DNA of 64,000 nt. Origin: Mycolicibacterium xanthum (lineage in GTDB: Bacteria; Actinomycetota; Actinomycetes; Mycobacteriales; Mycobacteriaceae). Position numbers and translations under genes: made by a program. Under the pieces are notes generated by a model. That model made no database searches, had not been told where the DNA came from, and saw only the letters and a list, made by a program, of their open reading frames with translations. Positions within the stretch are counted from its first letter, which is position 1; every line of letters starts with the position of its first letter. Below are positions 55,326 to 63,728 of this stretch, in pieces. The stretch spans positions 96,262 through 160,261 of the forward strand of contig NZ_JAIFZS010000025.1 in assembly GCF_019710635.1 (NCBI RefSeq), written 5' to 3'.

Positions 55326-58028
55326 TCACATCTGTTTCGCGGCGGCAACCAGTTCTGTTCGAGCCTGGTCGATTTGGTCGTATGCATACGTCACCATGGC
55401 GGCGGTGCTCATCGCCTCGCCCTTGCGGGCGAGCGATTCGTACGTCTCGTCGCCGAGAAGCTCGCGGAGGTGGGCAACCGTGGTGTTGACCTCGACGAAC
55501 CATGCTCCGGTAACGGGGTCGAACGCGAAACCGGCGATGACAGCGCCCGGTTCGTAGCGCCCTAGCCGGTCGAGAAGGGCGGCCATGGCGCACAGAGCGC
55601 CACGCAGATTGATCGTGTTACCCGCATCGCGGAAGTTGACGATCGCCGTAGCAAAGTTGTCGAGCGCGGCCAGCGTGTCACCGAAGCCGTTTTCGTGGCG
55701 GCCCAAGAAGTTACCTTCGAGGCGGGCCAGCATGGACGTCAGGAAGGTTTCATTGTCTCGGTTACCGCTGTCATGGGCGATGTCCAGGCCCCGGTGCAGC
55801 GCGTCACGCGCCCTGCCGGGATCGGCGTCGCTCAACGCGAATCCTTGGGCCATGAGCGCGAACGAGAGCGCGCACGGGTTGTCGGTGGCCTCGGCGGCGT
55901 TGACCAGACCGGTCGCGGCTGCCATCGCCTCCTCAGCGGACCCGGCGTTCATCAGCGCCATCACCAGTGCCGACCTGGTGAGGGTGTGGGTGTCCAGACC
56001 GTGCGCAATCTGGGCGCGAGACCACTCCACCGATCGTTCGGGCTGGCCGGTGAATTGGTAGGAACTGCCGAGGAAGCCCTGGATACCGAACGGCACATTG
56101 TCGCCGTCATCGCTGACGACCAGCTGTCCGGCATCGCTGTAACCGACCGCGGTTTCGGGCCGTCCGGCCAGGCAACACAGCGCGGCCATCACATACAGGA
56201 ACGCAAGCCGGGGGTGACTGACCGCGCGGGCTGGTTCGATCAACTCTTCGGCCCAGGTGATCGGCTCGTACTGATCGATCCACACGCCGAGGAACGCGGC
56301 ATACGTGGCAATTGTGGCGGCGACGTCGAGATCGCCCTGGTCTGCGGCCCACCGAAACGCGGTGCGCAGGTTGGGCAGCTCAGTGGTGAACCACGTGTAT
56401 GCCTCCCGTTGGCGGGGGCTGTCCCACAGGTCCATGATGTCGGCTTCGCGCCCGGCGAAGTAGCGGGCGTGCGCCGACCGGATCTCGGTGGCCTCACCGC
56501 GCGTGACCAGTTGCTCCTCGGCGAAATCGCGGATCGTCTCCAGCATGGAGTAACGGGTTCGCCCGTCCGAGCGGTCGGCGACCAGCAGCGACTTGCGCAC
56601 CAACGCATCCAGCAGGTCGAGCACGGCGAAGTCCCCGGAGTCATCGGTTCCTGCCACCGTACAGGCGCCTTCGAGGTCGAATGCGCCCGCGAACACCGAA
56701 CACCTTGTCAACAGCGACTTTTCGGCCTCGTCGAGCAGATCGAAGGACCACGCCACCGCCTGGCGCAGGGTGTGGTGGCGGTGCAGGCCGCGCCGGGAGC
56801 CGACCAGCAGCCGGAACCGGTGATCGAGACGATCGCGGACCTCGCCGGCTGTCATCGACGCCATCCGGGAGGCCGCCAGTTCGATGGCCAGCGGGATGCC
56901 GTCGAGCCGAGCGCAGATCTGCACCACTGCGGTCGCCTCGTCGGACTGGGCCAGACGGAAGTGCGGGACCACGGTACGGGCGCGGTCGACGAACAGGGCC
57001 GCTGCCGTCGAGTCGACACCCGAGTCGACCTCCAGCGGGGGCACCGGCCACAGTTGCTCGTCGGGGATGCCCAGTCCTTCACGGCTGGTGGCCAGGACTC
57101 GCGCCGTCGCCGAGGCGGCGAGGATGGCTTCGATGAGATCGGCGGCGGCATCCAGTACGTGTTCACAGTTGTCGAGCACCAGCAGCCGGATTCGGCCCTC
57201 CAGCGCCGTGGCCACCGACTCGGTGACACTCTTGCCGGGCTGTTGGGTGATGCCCAACACGGCGGCCACCGCATCGGGCACCGCCGCCGGGTCGGCGACG
57301 GCGGCCAGGTCGAAAAACCACACCCCGTCGGGAAATTCCTCAGCCACCCCAGCGGCAACCTCGGTCGCCAGCCGGGTCTTGCCGACCCCGCCCGCGCCGG
57401 TCAACGTCACCACGCGGTGGGCCCGCACCGCGGACTGGACTTCGGTAACCGCGGACTCGCGCCCGATGAAGCTGGTCGTCGCGGGCCGCAGGTTTCCCGG
57501 ACTCACATCCGGTGATCGCAACGGCGGGAATTCGGTGCGTAAACCCGCTGCCCGGACCTGGAACACGCCGATCGGGGCCGGCAGGTCCCGCAGCCGTCGG
57601 GACCCCAGATCCACCAGATCCACGCCGCTGAGCAGAGCCGCCGTGGACTCGGCCAGCAGGATCTGCCCGCCGTGCCCGGCGGCCATCACCCGCGCCGCAC
57701 GGTTGAGCGCCGCACCGAAATAGTCCGTCCCGCGCATCTCGGCCTCACCGGTGGCCACCCCCATGCGCACCGGCAGTTCCAGTGCGCGCTGTGCAGCCAC
57801 CGCGGCATCGACGGCAGATTTCGGCGAGGCGAACGCCGCGCACACTCCATCCCCGGTGTGCTTGAAGAGAAAGCCCCCGTGGGTGTCGATCGCCTCGGCC
57901 AGGACCTCGTCGTGGGCGGCCAGCGCCGCCCGCATTCCGTCGGCGTCGTCCTCCCACCGACGGGTCGAACCCTCAACGTCGGTGAACAGAAACGTCACCA
58001 CACCCGACGGTGCAGCCCCGGCGGACAC
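55326..58028 (-). CDS. Adenylate cyclase - NB-ARC-like ATPase - TPR protein, second copy
   Basis: 900 residues from GTG 58028. Same architecture as 51770-54445 with all cyclase residues: FLFTDVEGST, FKHTGDG, GTDYFGAALNRAAR. STAND ATPase motifs GAGGVGKTRLA and LVLDNCEH follow, then helical repeats. It has a short insertion (NFLGRHENGFGDTL) near the C-terminus compared with the other copy. Both end STAAM...YAYDQIDQAR. Upstream sequences of the two genes also match around ATTCTG...GTGTCCGC, so promoter and start were duplicated together. No LuxR domain. Confidence 0.85.
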   Translation of the reverse strand: MSAGAAPSGVVTFLFTDVEGSTRRWEDDADGMRAALAAHDEVLAEAIDTHGGFLFKHTGDGVCAAFASPKSAVDAAVAAQRALELPVRMGVATGEAEMRGTDYFGAALNRAARVMAAGHGGQILLAESTAALLSGVDLVDLGSRRLRDLPAPIGVFQVRAAGLRTEFPPLRSPDVSPGNLRPATTSFIGRESAVTEVQSAVRAHRVVTLTGAGGVGKTRLATEVAAGVAEEFPDGVWFFDLAAVADPAAVPDAVAAVLGITQQPGKSVTESVATALEGRIRLLVLDNCEHVLDAAADLIEAILAASATARVLATSREGLGIPDEQLWPVPPLEVDSGVDSTAAALFVDRARTVVPHFRLAQSDEATAVVQICARLDGIPLAIELAASRMASMTAGEVRDRLDHRFRLLVGSRRGLHRHHTLRQAVAWSFDLLDEAEKSLLTRCSVFAGAFDLEGACTVAGTDDSGDFAVLDLLDALVRKSLLVADRSDGRTRYSMLETIRDFAEEQLVTRGEATEIRSAHARYFAGREADIMDLWDSPRQREAYTWFTTELPNLRTAFRWAADQGDLDVAATIATYAAFLGVWIDQYEPITWAEELIEPARAVSHPRLAFLYVMAALCCLAGRPETAVGYSDAGQLVVSDDGDNVPFGIQGFLGSSYQFTGQPERSVEWSRAQIAHGLDTHTLTRSALVMALMNAGSAEEAMAAATGLVNAAEATDNPCALSFALMAQGFALSDADPGRARDALHRGLDIAHDSGNRDNETFLTSMLARLEGNFLGRHENGFGDTLAALDNFATAIVNFRDAGNTINLRGALCAMAALLDRLGRYEPGAVIAGFAFDPVTGAWFVEVNTTVAHLRELLGDETYESLARKGEAMSTAAMVTYAYDQIDQARTELVAAAKQM

Positions 58029-58447
58029 CCGCTCAGAATCTCACACGAACCCACGTCAGCACGGCCGACCGGCGCGAATGCCATCTGGTGGTTGTAAGCC
58101 GGGTTGGGGGCACGCGCGTTCGCTGTGCAGCGCACTGTGGGCTGGTCGCGCAGCTCGAGGTCATGTATTCACTTCAGCCCCCGGCAGATTCTGCTGCCCT
58201 CGCCGGATCCGACTTCGAGCCTGCGACAGTTTGTCGCAGCACCAGCGATTGGTGCGCCTATGGCACGAACCGAAAGTGCCGAGGAGTGGGGTGTGCGCTG
58301 GCTGCGCGGCGGACCTTCGGCCACACCGTGTGAGGTTCCGGCTCCGCCCATCGCGCGGCCGCCGGCCATGGAAACGGCCGAAGATCGCCTTCCTGCGACA
58401 CTGAGCGGGTCGGCCTAAACTGGATACACACCTAGGGGAGGTGTGCG
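58029..58447. other. Intergenic stretch without a recognised gene
   Basis: 419 bases between the leftward cyclase gene and the secreted Trp-rich protein gene. Open frames here are low-complexity and unlike proteins. The right end holds the promoter of the rightward gene, around GATACACACCTAGG. Nothing else recognised. Confidence 0.4.
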
Positions 58448-58675
58448 ATGAAAAAGATCTTCCTCAGCTTGGCCACGGTTGCGGTGTCGGCGGGAATCGC
58501 ATTCGCTGGGGCCGGAAGCGCCCAGGCCGACGACGACCCCAGCCTGTGCTGGAACGGCATATTCTGGAGCGCCTGCGTGTCGGGACCAGGCTGGGTTGAC
58601 TGGGACCCGTGGGACACCTGGAATCCTGGACATGGGCCTTGGGATTATCGGCACGGCGGGAAGCATTGGCATTAG
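58448..58675 (+). CDS. Small secreted tryptophan-rich protein
   Basis: 75 residues with GGGGAGGTGTGCG before ATG 58448. A signal peptide (1-27, cleavage near AQADDD). The mature 48 residues hold eight or nine Trp, many His/Asp/Gly/Pro and two Cys (LCWNG, SACVSG), ending GGKHWH. The His/Asp-rich end could bind metal. No family assigned. Confidence 0.7.
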   Translation: MKKIFLSLATVAVSAGIAFAGAGSAQADDDPSLCWNGIFWSACVSGPGWVDWDPWDTWNPGHGPWDYRHGGKHWH

Positions 58676-58835
58676 CTGGAGCAGTTTCCGGCTCTCCAGC
58701 GTGAGCCGTCAGATGCCCGGGTGAAAACGAGGCGCGCCGGCCTGTCTCATCCCGGCCGACGGAGCGGGGCGGCGGTGCAGGACGGCTACCGGCCCCGACA
58801 AGCCGCGGACGGCCTCGGCGGCCGCGTGTACGCGA

Positions 58836-58841
58836 TAAGCT
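58836..58841 (+). promoter_or_regulatory. -10 element, leaderless aldolase-like gene
   Basis: TAAGCT, six bases, ATG 58848. No ribosome binding site. Confidence 0.5.
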
Positions 58842-58847
58842 CCGCGC

Positions 58848-59576
58848 ATGTCCGAAGAGTCGACATTGCGGGTCGATCTCGCCGCGTGCTATCGCCTCAT
58901 TGCACATTTCGGCTGGGACGACTTGATCTTCACCCACATCTCCGCGCGCGTGCCTGGCCCTGAGCACCACTTCTTGATCAACCCCTACGGGATGCTCTTC
59001 GACGAGATCACCGCGTCGAGCTTGGTCAAGGTCGATCAGCACGGGGAGAAGGTGGATGCTTCGCCGTACCCGGTCAACCCGGCGGGCTTCGTGATCCACA
59101 GCGCCGTTCACGCCGCGCGTCCCGACGTTGTCTGCGTGCTCCATGTACACGCGTCCGCAGGTGTCGCGGTGTCCGCTCAGGAGTCGGGCCTCTTGCCCAT
59201 CTCTCAGCAATCGACCGTCGCGCTTGCCTCACTCGGGTACCACGACTACGAGGGCATCGCGCTGCGCGACGACGAAAAGCCGCGGCTGGTAAGTGATCTC
59301 GGCGACAAGACATCGCTCATCCTCCGAAACCACGGCCTTCTGACCGTGGGTCCGACCATCGCCGACGCGTTCCTCTACATGTACTTCTTGCAGCGCGCGT
59401 GCGAGATCCAGCTCCTCGCGCAGTCCGGCGGCGGCCCGCTGATCTCGGTGGACAGGTCGATCCTCTCCGGCGTCGAAGAGAACGTGGACGCCGTGCTCAA
59501 GGGTGCGGGTGGCGGCCTCGCATGGCCGGGTCTCCTACGGCGGCTCGATCGGATCAATCCCGGCTATAGATCCTGA
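58848..59576 (+). CDS. Class II aldolase/adducin family protein
   Basis: 242 residues. Zinc ligands of the family: VLHVHASAGVAVS (HxH) and RNHGLLTVG; LINPYGMLFDEITASSLVKVD is the substrate-phosphate region. Enzymes of this family are L-fuculose-phosphate or ribulose-phosphate aldolases and epimerases; proteins with this N-terminus (DLAACYRLIAHFGWDDLIFTH) are often of unknown substrate. Stand-alone gene. Confidence 0.88.
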   Translation: MSEESTLRVDLAACYRLIAHFGWDDLIFTHISARVPGPEHHFLINPYGMLFDEITASSLVKVDQHGEKVDASPYPVNPAGFVIHSAVHAARPDVVCVLHVHASAGVAVSAQESGLLPISQQSTVALASLGYHDYEGIALRDDEKPRLVSDLGDKTSLILRNHGLLTVGPTIADAFLYMYFLQRACEIQLLAQSGGGPLISVDRSILSGVEENVDAVLKGAGGGLAWPGLLRRLDRINPGYRS

Positions 59577-59885
59577 CTCAGTAGTTGCTGTTGCATCTCG
59601 ACATGAAGGGGCCAGACGCCCCGGCCTGGGTCGACTTACGGGTGCGCAACGCGCTGGTTTCGGGTCGGTAGATCGTCCGCTGGTAGTACAACTCGTCGCG
59701 AAGCTCGCGGGTCCGCAGCGATATGGGCTGTTATCGCACTGGTCTGAACCTTGCGTTCACTCTCGAAAGCCCCTTTCTGTGCCGAAACGGCATTCCAGCA
59801 GGCCACTACTCGGACTTTCGCTGCCGGAATGCGAGTTCGACGGCGGAGCCGACGTCATCTTCGCGGGTGAGGATCGACTGCGCTG
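59577..59885. other. Intergenic stretch without a recognised gene
   Basis: 309 bases between the aldolase-like gene and the SHOCT remnant. A 22-codon ATG frame near 59604 lacks a ribosome site and is not credible. Nothing else seen. Confidence 0.35.
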
Positions 59886-60089
59886 GTGTGCCTGATCGCC
59901 CGCGGTGGCGGCATGGCGCAGCGGGCCCAGGAAGCGGCGGCGGCCGCCAAGAAGGAAACCGACGCCTACATCCGTTAAGCTGCCGGACGCTCACCCGCCC
60001 GGGAGATCGGGGACGCCAAGTCACTACTGGAGGCGGGGACGATCACCCAGGCCGAGTTCGATGCGCTGAAAGCTAGTGCATTCGGCTAG
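59886..60089 (+). pseudogene. SHOCT-domain small protein gene, interrupted by TAA
   Basis: The frame reads GGGMAQRAQEAAAAAKKETDA then YIR, TAA (59976-59978), AAGRSPAREIGDAKSLLEAG and TITQAEFDALKASAFG before TAG 60087-60089. The last part is a typical SHOCT domain. Mycobacterial relatives usually have YIRQAAG here, so CAA changed to TAA, a single C-to-T nonsense mutation. No frameshift is present. Readthrough or a sequence error cannot be excluded. Confidence 0.65.
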
Positions 60090-60147
60090 TTCGACACGGT
60101 GCGCAGGATCCAGTCGACGAGGTCAGTCTTGGGGGAGGATTGACCCG

Positions 60148-61110
60148 ATGCGCTATCTGGTACCTGCGAGCCAACGTCGTTCACTCGAGGAGCTCGGCGA
60201 TCGGCTCGATTTCACCATCGGTGACACGTCTGCGAAAAGATCGGCGTTCTGGGTCATGCTGGCGCTGTCGGGTGTCATCGCGACCTCTGGTGTGGCCGGT
60301 GATTCCACCGCGATGGTGATCGGCGCCATGATCGTGGCACCGCTGTCGACGCCGATTCTGGGTGTGGGTCTGGGCATTGCGACGGGGCGCGCCGGTCTGG
60401 TGGGCCGAAGCCTGTCGTTGGTCCTGGCCGGCATCATTCTGGTTGTCGTGCTGGGTTATGTTTCCGCGCACTTCATCCCGAATCCCACCAGCATGCTGGG
60501 CAATTCACAGGTGCTCGGCCGGACATCACCAACATTGAACGACCTGGTTGCTGCAATGGCGACCGGTCTGGTGGGCGCGGTCGCGGTAACACGTCACGAT
60601 GTCGGCGATGTCCTACCCGGCGTGGCCATCGCGATCTCACTGGTTCCCCCGCTCGCCGTGGTCGGCGTTTGTCTGGGCTCCGACGCACCGGCTCTTGCGC
60701 TCGGCGCTTTCGTGCTGTTCGGATCCAACGCCTTGGCGATGATCATCATGGGGACAGTGGTTCTCGTCGCCACTGGTTATGGACGCGAAGCCGGCTTGGT
60801 CTCGGCGCGACACGGACGTGCGTACGCCACGATGGGGGTTGCTCTGGCGGTGGTCGCCATCCCCATGACGGTGAACACCCTCACCTGGGTATGGGCCGGT
60901 CAGATTTCCGCTGCCGCACAGGATTGGCTGGCCGAGACGCCAGGCGCCGAGGTACTCGACGTCAACTTGAACAACACCGCCACCGTCGACGTACGCGCGC
61001 CGGGCAAGCTTCCTCCGGCGGCAGAGCTGCAAGAGGCCGTGGACGCATTGGTGCCCTGGAAGCCCAAAGTCGTTGTCGTGCATACCGTCGGTAGCCGCAT
61101 CTCAGAATAG
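60148..61110 (+). CDS. DUF389 membrane protein
   Basis: 320 residues, GGGGGAGG upstream of ATG 60148. Helices begin near residue 35; the family signature is SGDSTAMVIGAMIVAPLSTPILG-like (here DSTAMVIGAMIVAPLSTPIL), then VAIAISLVPPLAVVGVCLG and FGSNALAMIIMGT. About eight membrane helices and a soluble C-terminal domain (EVLDVNLNNTATVDVRAPG). The function of DUF389 is unknown; transport or mechanosensing has been suggested. Confidence 0.85.
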   Translation: MRYLVPASQRRSLEELGDRLDFTIGDTSAKRSAFWVMLALSGVIATSGVAGDSTAMVIGAMIVAPLSTPILGVGLGIATGRAGLVGRSLSLVLAGIILVVVLGYVSAHFIPNPTSMLGNSQVLGRTSPTLNDLVAAMATGLVGAVAVTRHDVGDVLPGVAIAISLVPPLAVVGVCLGSDAPALALGAFVLFGSNALAMIIMGTVVLVATGYGREAGLVSARHGRAYATMGVALAVVAIPMTVNTLTWVWAGQISAAAQDWLAETPGAEVLDVNLNNTATVDVRAPGKLPPAAELQEAVDALVPWKPKVVVVHTVGSRISE

Positions 61111-61368
61111 GCCAGGCGCCCGGCTCCGTGGTGCGCGCACGCTGGGCGCCAACCAAGCACACGGGCAGCGACAGAAACGCAACCGACGAGCAATCACTCA
61201 CCACGAGGTATGAAACCCCGCCACGGCCCCCTGGGTGGTGGTCTCCCCACCCCAGTAGCCGCATCTCGGCTGTGCATAGCCGCATGTCTCTCCAACCAAA
61301 TACTCATACAGAGGTGGAGAGTGTTGATCTGCCGTTGGATCGACTGCGGCCGTGATCGCTGCTGAGGT

Positions 61369-62101
61369 TCAGCGCATGCCTTTTTCGGCGAGCTCCCGTT
61401 TGAAGGCCTCGATCTCGGGGATGGCGATGATCGTGTCCTCGAGCCATCCGGACATGCCGTGCATCACGCTCGCGTCCTGGTTGGACCCGCCCTTGCTGTC
61501 GAGGTACGCCTGATCAGAGACCAGGAAGGGAGCGGGCTCGAAGGCGGCCATCCGCGTGACGATCTGCTGGGGTGTCACGTTGATGACGGTGAAGTCCTGG
61601 GTGATCAGGACGGGGCCGTCGTAGCCGGTGCGGATGCCGTCGAGGATCGGCTGTGGGGTCCCCGGGGCGATCATCGAGTGGTAGGAAGACCTCGTCGTTT
61701 CCTAGCTCGACCATGAACCCGGCGCAGCCTTGGCCGCGGCGTGCCGGGTATCCGGTTCCCAGCGCGGTGATCCGCATTTCGTTGGCGTCGAGTGGCTCTG
61801 AGCCCGCGACGTAGACGTCGGGGTACTCCTTGAGGCCGTCGCCTTCGTCCTCGACCACGACCGGTGTCGTCGTCAGCGGCTGGTCACCGTACGGCTCGGG
61901 CAGCTGGCCTGGTGTCGTCGAGGTCGCCTGATCCGAGGACGTTCGACTACAGCCTGCAACGATGCCGGCGCCTGAGGCCGCCAGCGTGGATACGCCTGCG
62001 GTGGTCAGGAATCCGCGCCATGACATCCGCTGGATGATGCGGTCCAGAGTTTCTTCTTCGCTGCGAAGAATCTGCAGATCTTCGGTGCTGGTTGACGTCA
62101 T
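61369..62101 (-). pseudogene. Metallo-beta-lactamase-fold lipoprotein gene with internal deletion
   Basis: The 5' part (ATG 62101) encodes a helix, an export signal with RMSWRGFLTTAG and lipobox IVAGC, then MRITALGTGYPARRGQGCAG and FMVELGNDEVF, the opening strands of a GntH-like metallo-beta-lactamase fold. The frame then runs into basic nonsense. The 3' part, in another frame, resumes as PGTPQPILDGIRTGYDGP and QDFTVINVTPQQIVTRMA, ending KGMR. The central domain with the HxHxDH metal site is missing at about 61675-61690. A deletion plus frameshift has inactivated the gene. Confidence 0.75.
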
Positions 62102-62203
62102 GGCTACGTCCTCTCGCTCGTCCCATAGCGACGATCCTGCAATGCAGAAGTATACGTACACGTACATGGACGGCAATGCGTTTGAGTGAATGTGGCCGTA
62201 TGC

Positions 62204-62209
62204 TAATTT
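62204..62209 (+). promoter_or_regulatory. -10 element of the MarR gene
   Basis: TAATTT, TANNNT type, 53 bases before ATG 62262. The expected start near 62216 lies inside the palindrome at 62213-62224. Confidence 0.45.
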
Positions 62210-62212
62210 GGT

Positions 62213-62224
62213 TAGGGGACCCTA
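62213..62224. promoter_or_regulatory. Palindrome TAGGG-GA-CCCTA, likely MarR operator
   Basis: A perfect 5-2-5 inverted repeat overlaps the expected MarR transcription start. A second short palindrome TACGT-AC-ACGTA lies nearby around 62153-62164. Position favours autoregulation. Confidence 0.5.
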
Positions 62225-62261
62225 GGAAGCCTGGCCTTGCCGCGACGCCGAGGAAAAACCG

Positions 62262-62732
62262 ATGACCGTAGCCGATACACCGCAGACGCGCCGACTCGAT
62301 GCTGAGCGGGTCGGGCGTCCCGACATCCGAGCTCTGCTCGCGGTGTTATCGGCTGCTTCTCAACTCCAAATGCGCGGCCAGGCCGACCTGCGGCGCATGG
62401 ACAGCCCATTGAAGATCCACGAGTTCGATGCGCTGGTCGCCGTTGCTGTGCATGGGCCGCTGCGCCCGTCGGAACTCACGCGGAAGGCGTCGCTCGCGCC
62501 CAACCCCACGACCGCCTCGTCGATTCTGGCGCGCCTCGAGAAGCGCGGTCTGGTCAAGCGTGAACCGCACCCGGAGGTCGGTGGCGGTGTCATCATCGAA
62601 GCGACAGAAGCCGGCATCGAGATGCTCGAGTTCCTCTTTCCCGAAGTGGAGCGCAAAGTTATCAGCTGGTTCGGAGGTCACTTCAGCGATGAAGAACTCG
62701 TCTCCCTCGCCGAGAAGCTCGAGCGCATATAG
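62262..62732 (+). CDS. MarR family transcriptional regulator
   Basis: 156 residues, GAGGAAAAACCG before ATG 62262. Winged helix: LRPSELTRKASLAPNPTTAS (recognition helix) and ILARLEKRGLVKREPHPEVG (wing). Likely a dimeric repressor of itself and of the now broken metallo-hydrolase gene, which is transcribed divergently. Ligand unknown. Confidence 0.88.
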   Translation: MTVADTPQTRRLDAERVGRPDIRALLAVLSAASQLQMRGQADLRRMDSPLKIHEFDALVAVAVHGPLRPSELTRKASLAPNPTTASSILARLEKRGLVKREPHPEVGGGVIIEATEAGIEMLEFLFPEVERKVISWFGGHFSDEELVSLAEKLERI

Positions 62733-63047
62733 GCAACGGAGTTGTCGAAATTTCTCAGGAGAGCTCGCCGAAAATCTCACCTGTGAGCAGCGGTCGGTGA
62801 AGTTGTTGGGGGTTGGGCCGACGTGATCGACGAGCTGCCGATCGGCATTGCGCCGCAGAACGCGCTGGCGACGACCGCACTCGCGGTCGTTGGGCGTGCG
62901 CCGAGAACCGAGAGCGACACGGCTGCCTCCTCCTCGGGCGGTCCTCCGTTCGACGAGTGTCGATCGGCAATGACGGGCGAGGCGTCCCGGAGGTGCCGGG
63001 CGAGAGCCGAGCGGGTGCAGCCCGGTCGAAACTCCGATCTGGATGCG
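62733..63047. other. Intergenic stretch without a recognised gene
   Basis: 315 bases between the MarR gene and the convergent lipoprotein gene. Open frames on both strands are long but biased and lack ribosome sites or homologous features. Confidence 0.35.
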
Positions 63048-63446
63048 TCAACAGTTGGGGAAATACTTCTCGAAGGCCATCGGAACGTCGTCTGCCGTCG
63101 CATCGCCCCAACATTTCTGATGCGGAAACGCCACGTAGGTGCGCCATTCCCCGCGGATATGGCGGACCATCCGCTGTGAGTCGCCGGGGGTATCCCAGCG
63201 GATGACCGCCCATGGGGGTTCGCATTCGGTGATCTCGGCGCGGGCGTTGTGTTGATACTCGGGAAGGTCGAGGTCGTTTGCGATCTCGCTGGCATTGCAG
63301 CGCGGATCTGCATCCGTGCTGTCGGAGGCTGTCGCATCGGCAGTGATCGACACCGGGGGAGACCCGCCGTCGGTCGTTTCGCAGGACGTGACGGTCATGA
63401 CCGCACCGAGGACGATGAAAGCAGCCGCAGCGATCCGAGTGTCCAT
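63048..63446 (-). CDS. Small lipoprotein, unknown function
   Basis: 132 residues. Signal peptide with lipobox ending VTSC. The mature part has several Cys (DPRCNASE, ITECEPP, KCWGD, FPNC), two likely disulfides, and an IRWDTPGDSQRMVRHIRGEW strand region. No family. The upstream 3-base gap to another short frame suggests an operon. Confidence 0.7.
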   Translation of the reverse strand: MDTRIAAAAFIVLGAVMTVTSCETTDGGSPPVSITADATASDSTDADPRCNASEIANDLDLPEYQHNARAEITECEPPWAVIRWDTPGDSQRMVRHIRGEWRTYVAFPHQKCWGDATADDVPMAFEKYFPNC

Positions 63447-63449
63447 GGT

Positions 63450-63560
63450 TTACCCGCCGAGCGCGTCGTCGGGCCCAGGGATCGAACCCGCAAATCGATT
63501 CGCCACGGCGTTCATGTGGCCGGTCTGGTCGGGGTCGAGCACCCTGTCAAGCATGCTCAC
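63450..63560 (-). CDS. Short ORF or gene remnant before the lipoprotein
   Basis: 36 residues from GTG 63560 (34 from ATG 63554): VSMLDRVLDPDQTGHMNAVA and NRFAGSIPGPDDALGG. The composition is protein-like and the same frame stays readable upstream (PDELLRTSRL) to a TGA, without a good start. The stop lies 3 bases before the lipoprotein ATG. Possibly the tail of a truncated gene. Confidence 0.3.
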   Translation of the reverse strand: MSMLDRVLDPDQTGHMNAVANRFAGSIPGPDDALGG

Positions 63561-63716
63561 CAGCCGGGAGGTTCGCAGCAGTTCGTCGGGATTGGCGGCG
63601 TCTCGGTCCGGTGGCCCCGGCGGCCTCGCACGGTTGACCAGCGGGGTTGATCAGGCCAGCCACCGGGGCCGATTGTGCGGTGGGTTAGTGCTAAAGGGAT
63701 GACGACGGTGGTCCGC

Positions 63717-63722
63717 TAGGGT
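63717..63722 (+). promoter_or_regulatory. -10 element, leaderless membrane-protein gene
   Basis: TAGGGT, six bases, GTG 63729. No ribosome binding site. Confidence 0.45.
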
Positions 63723-63728
63723 GCGTCC

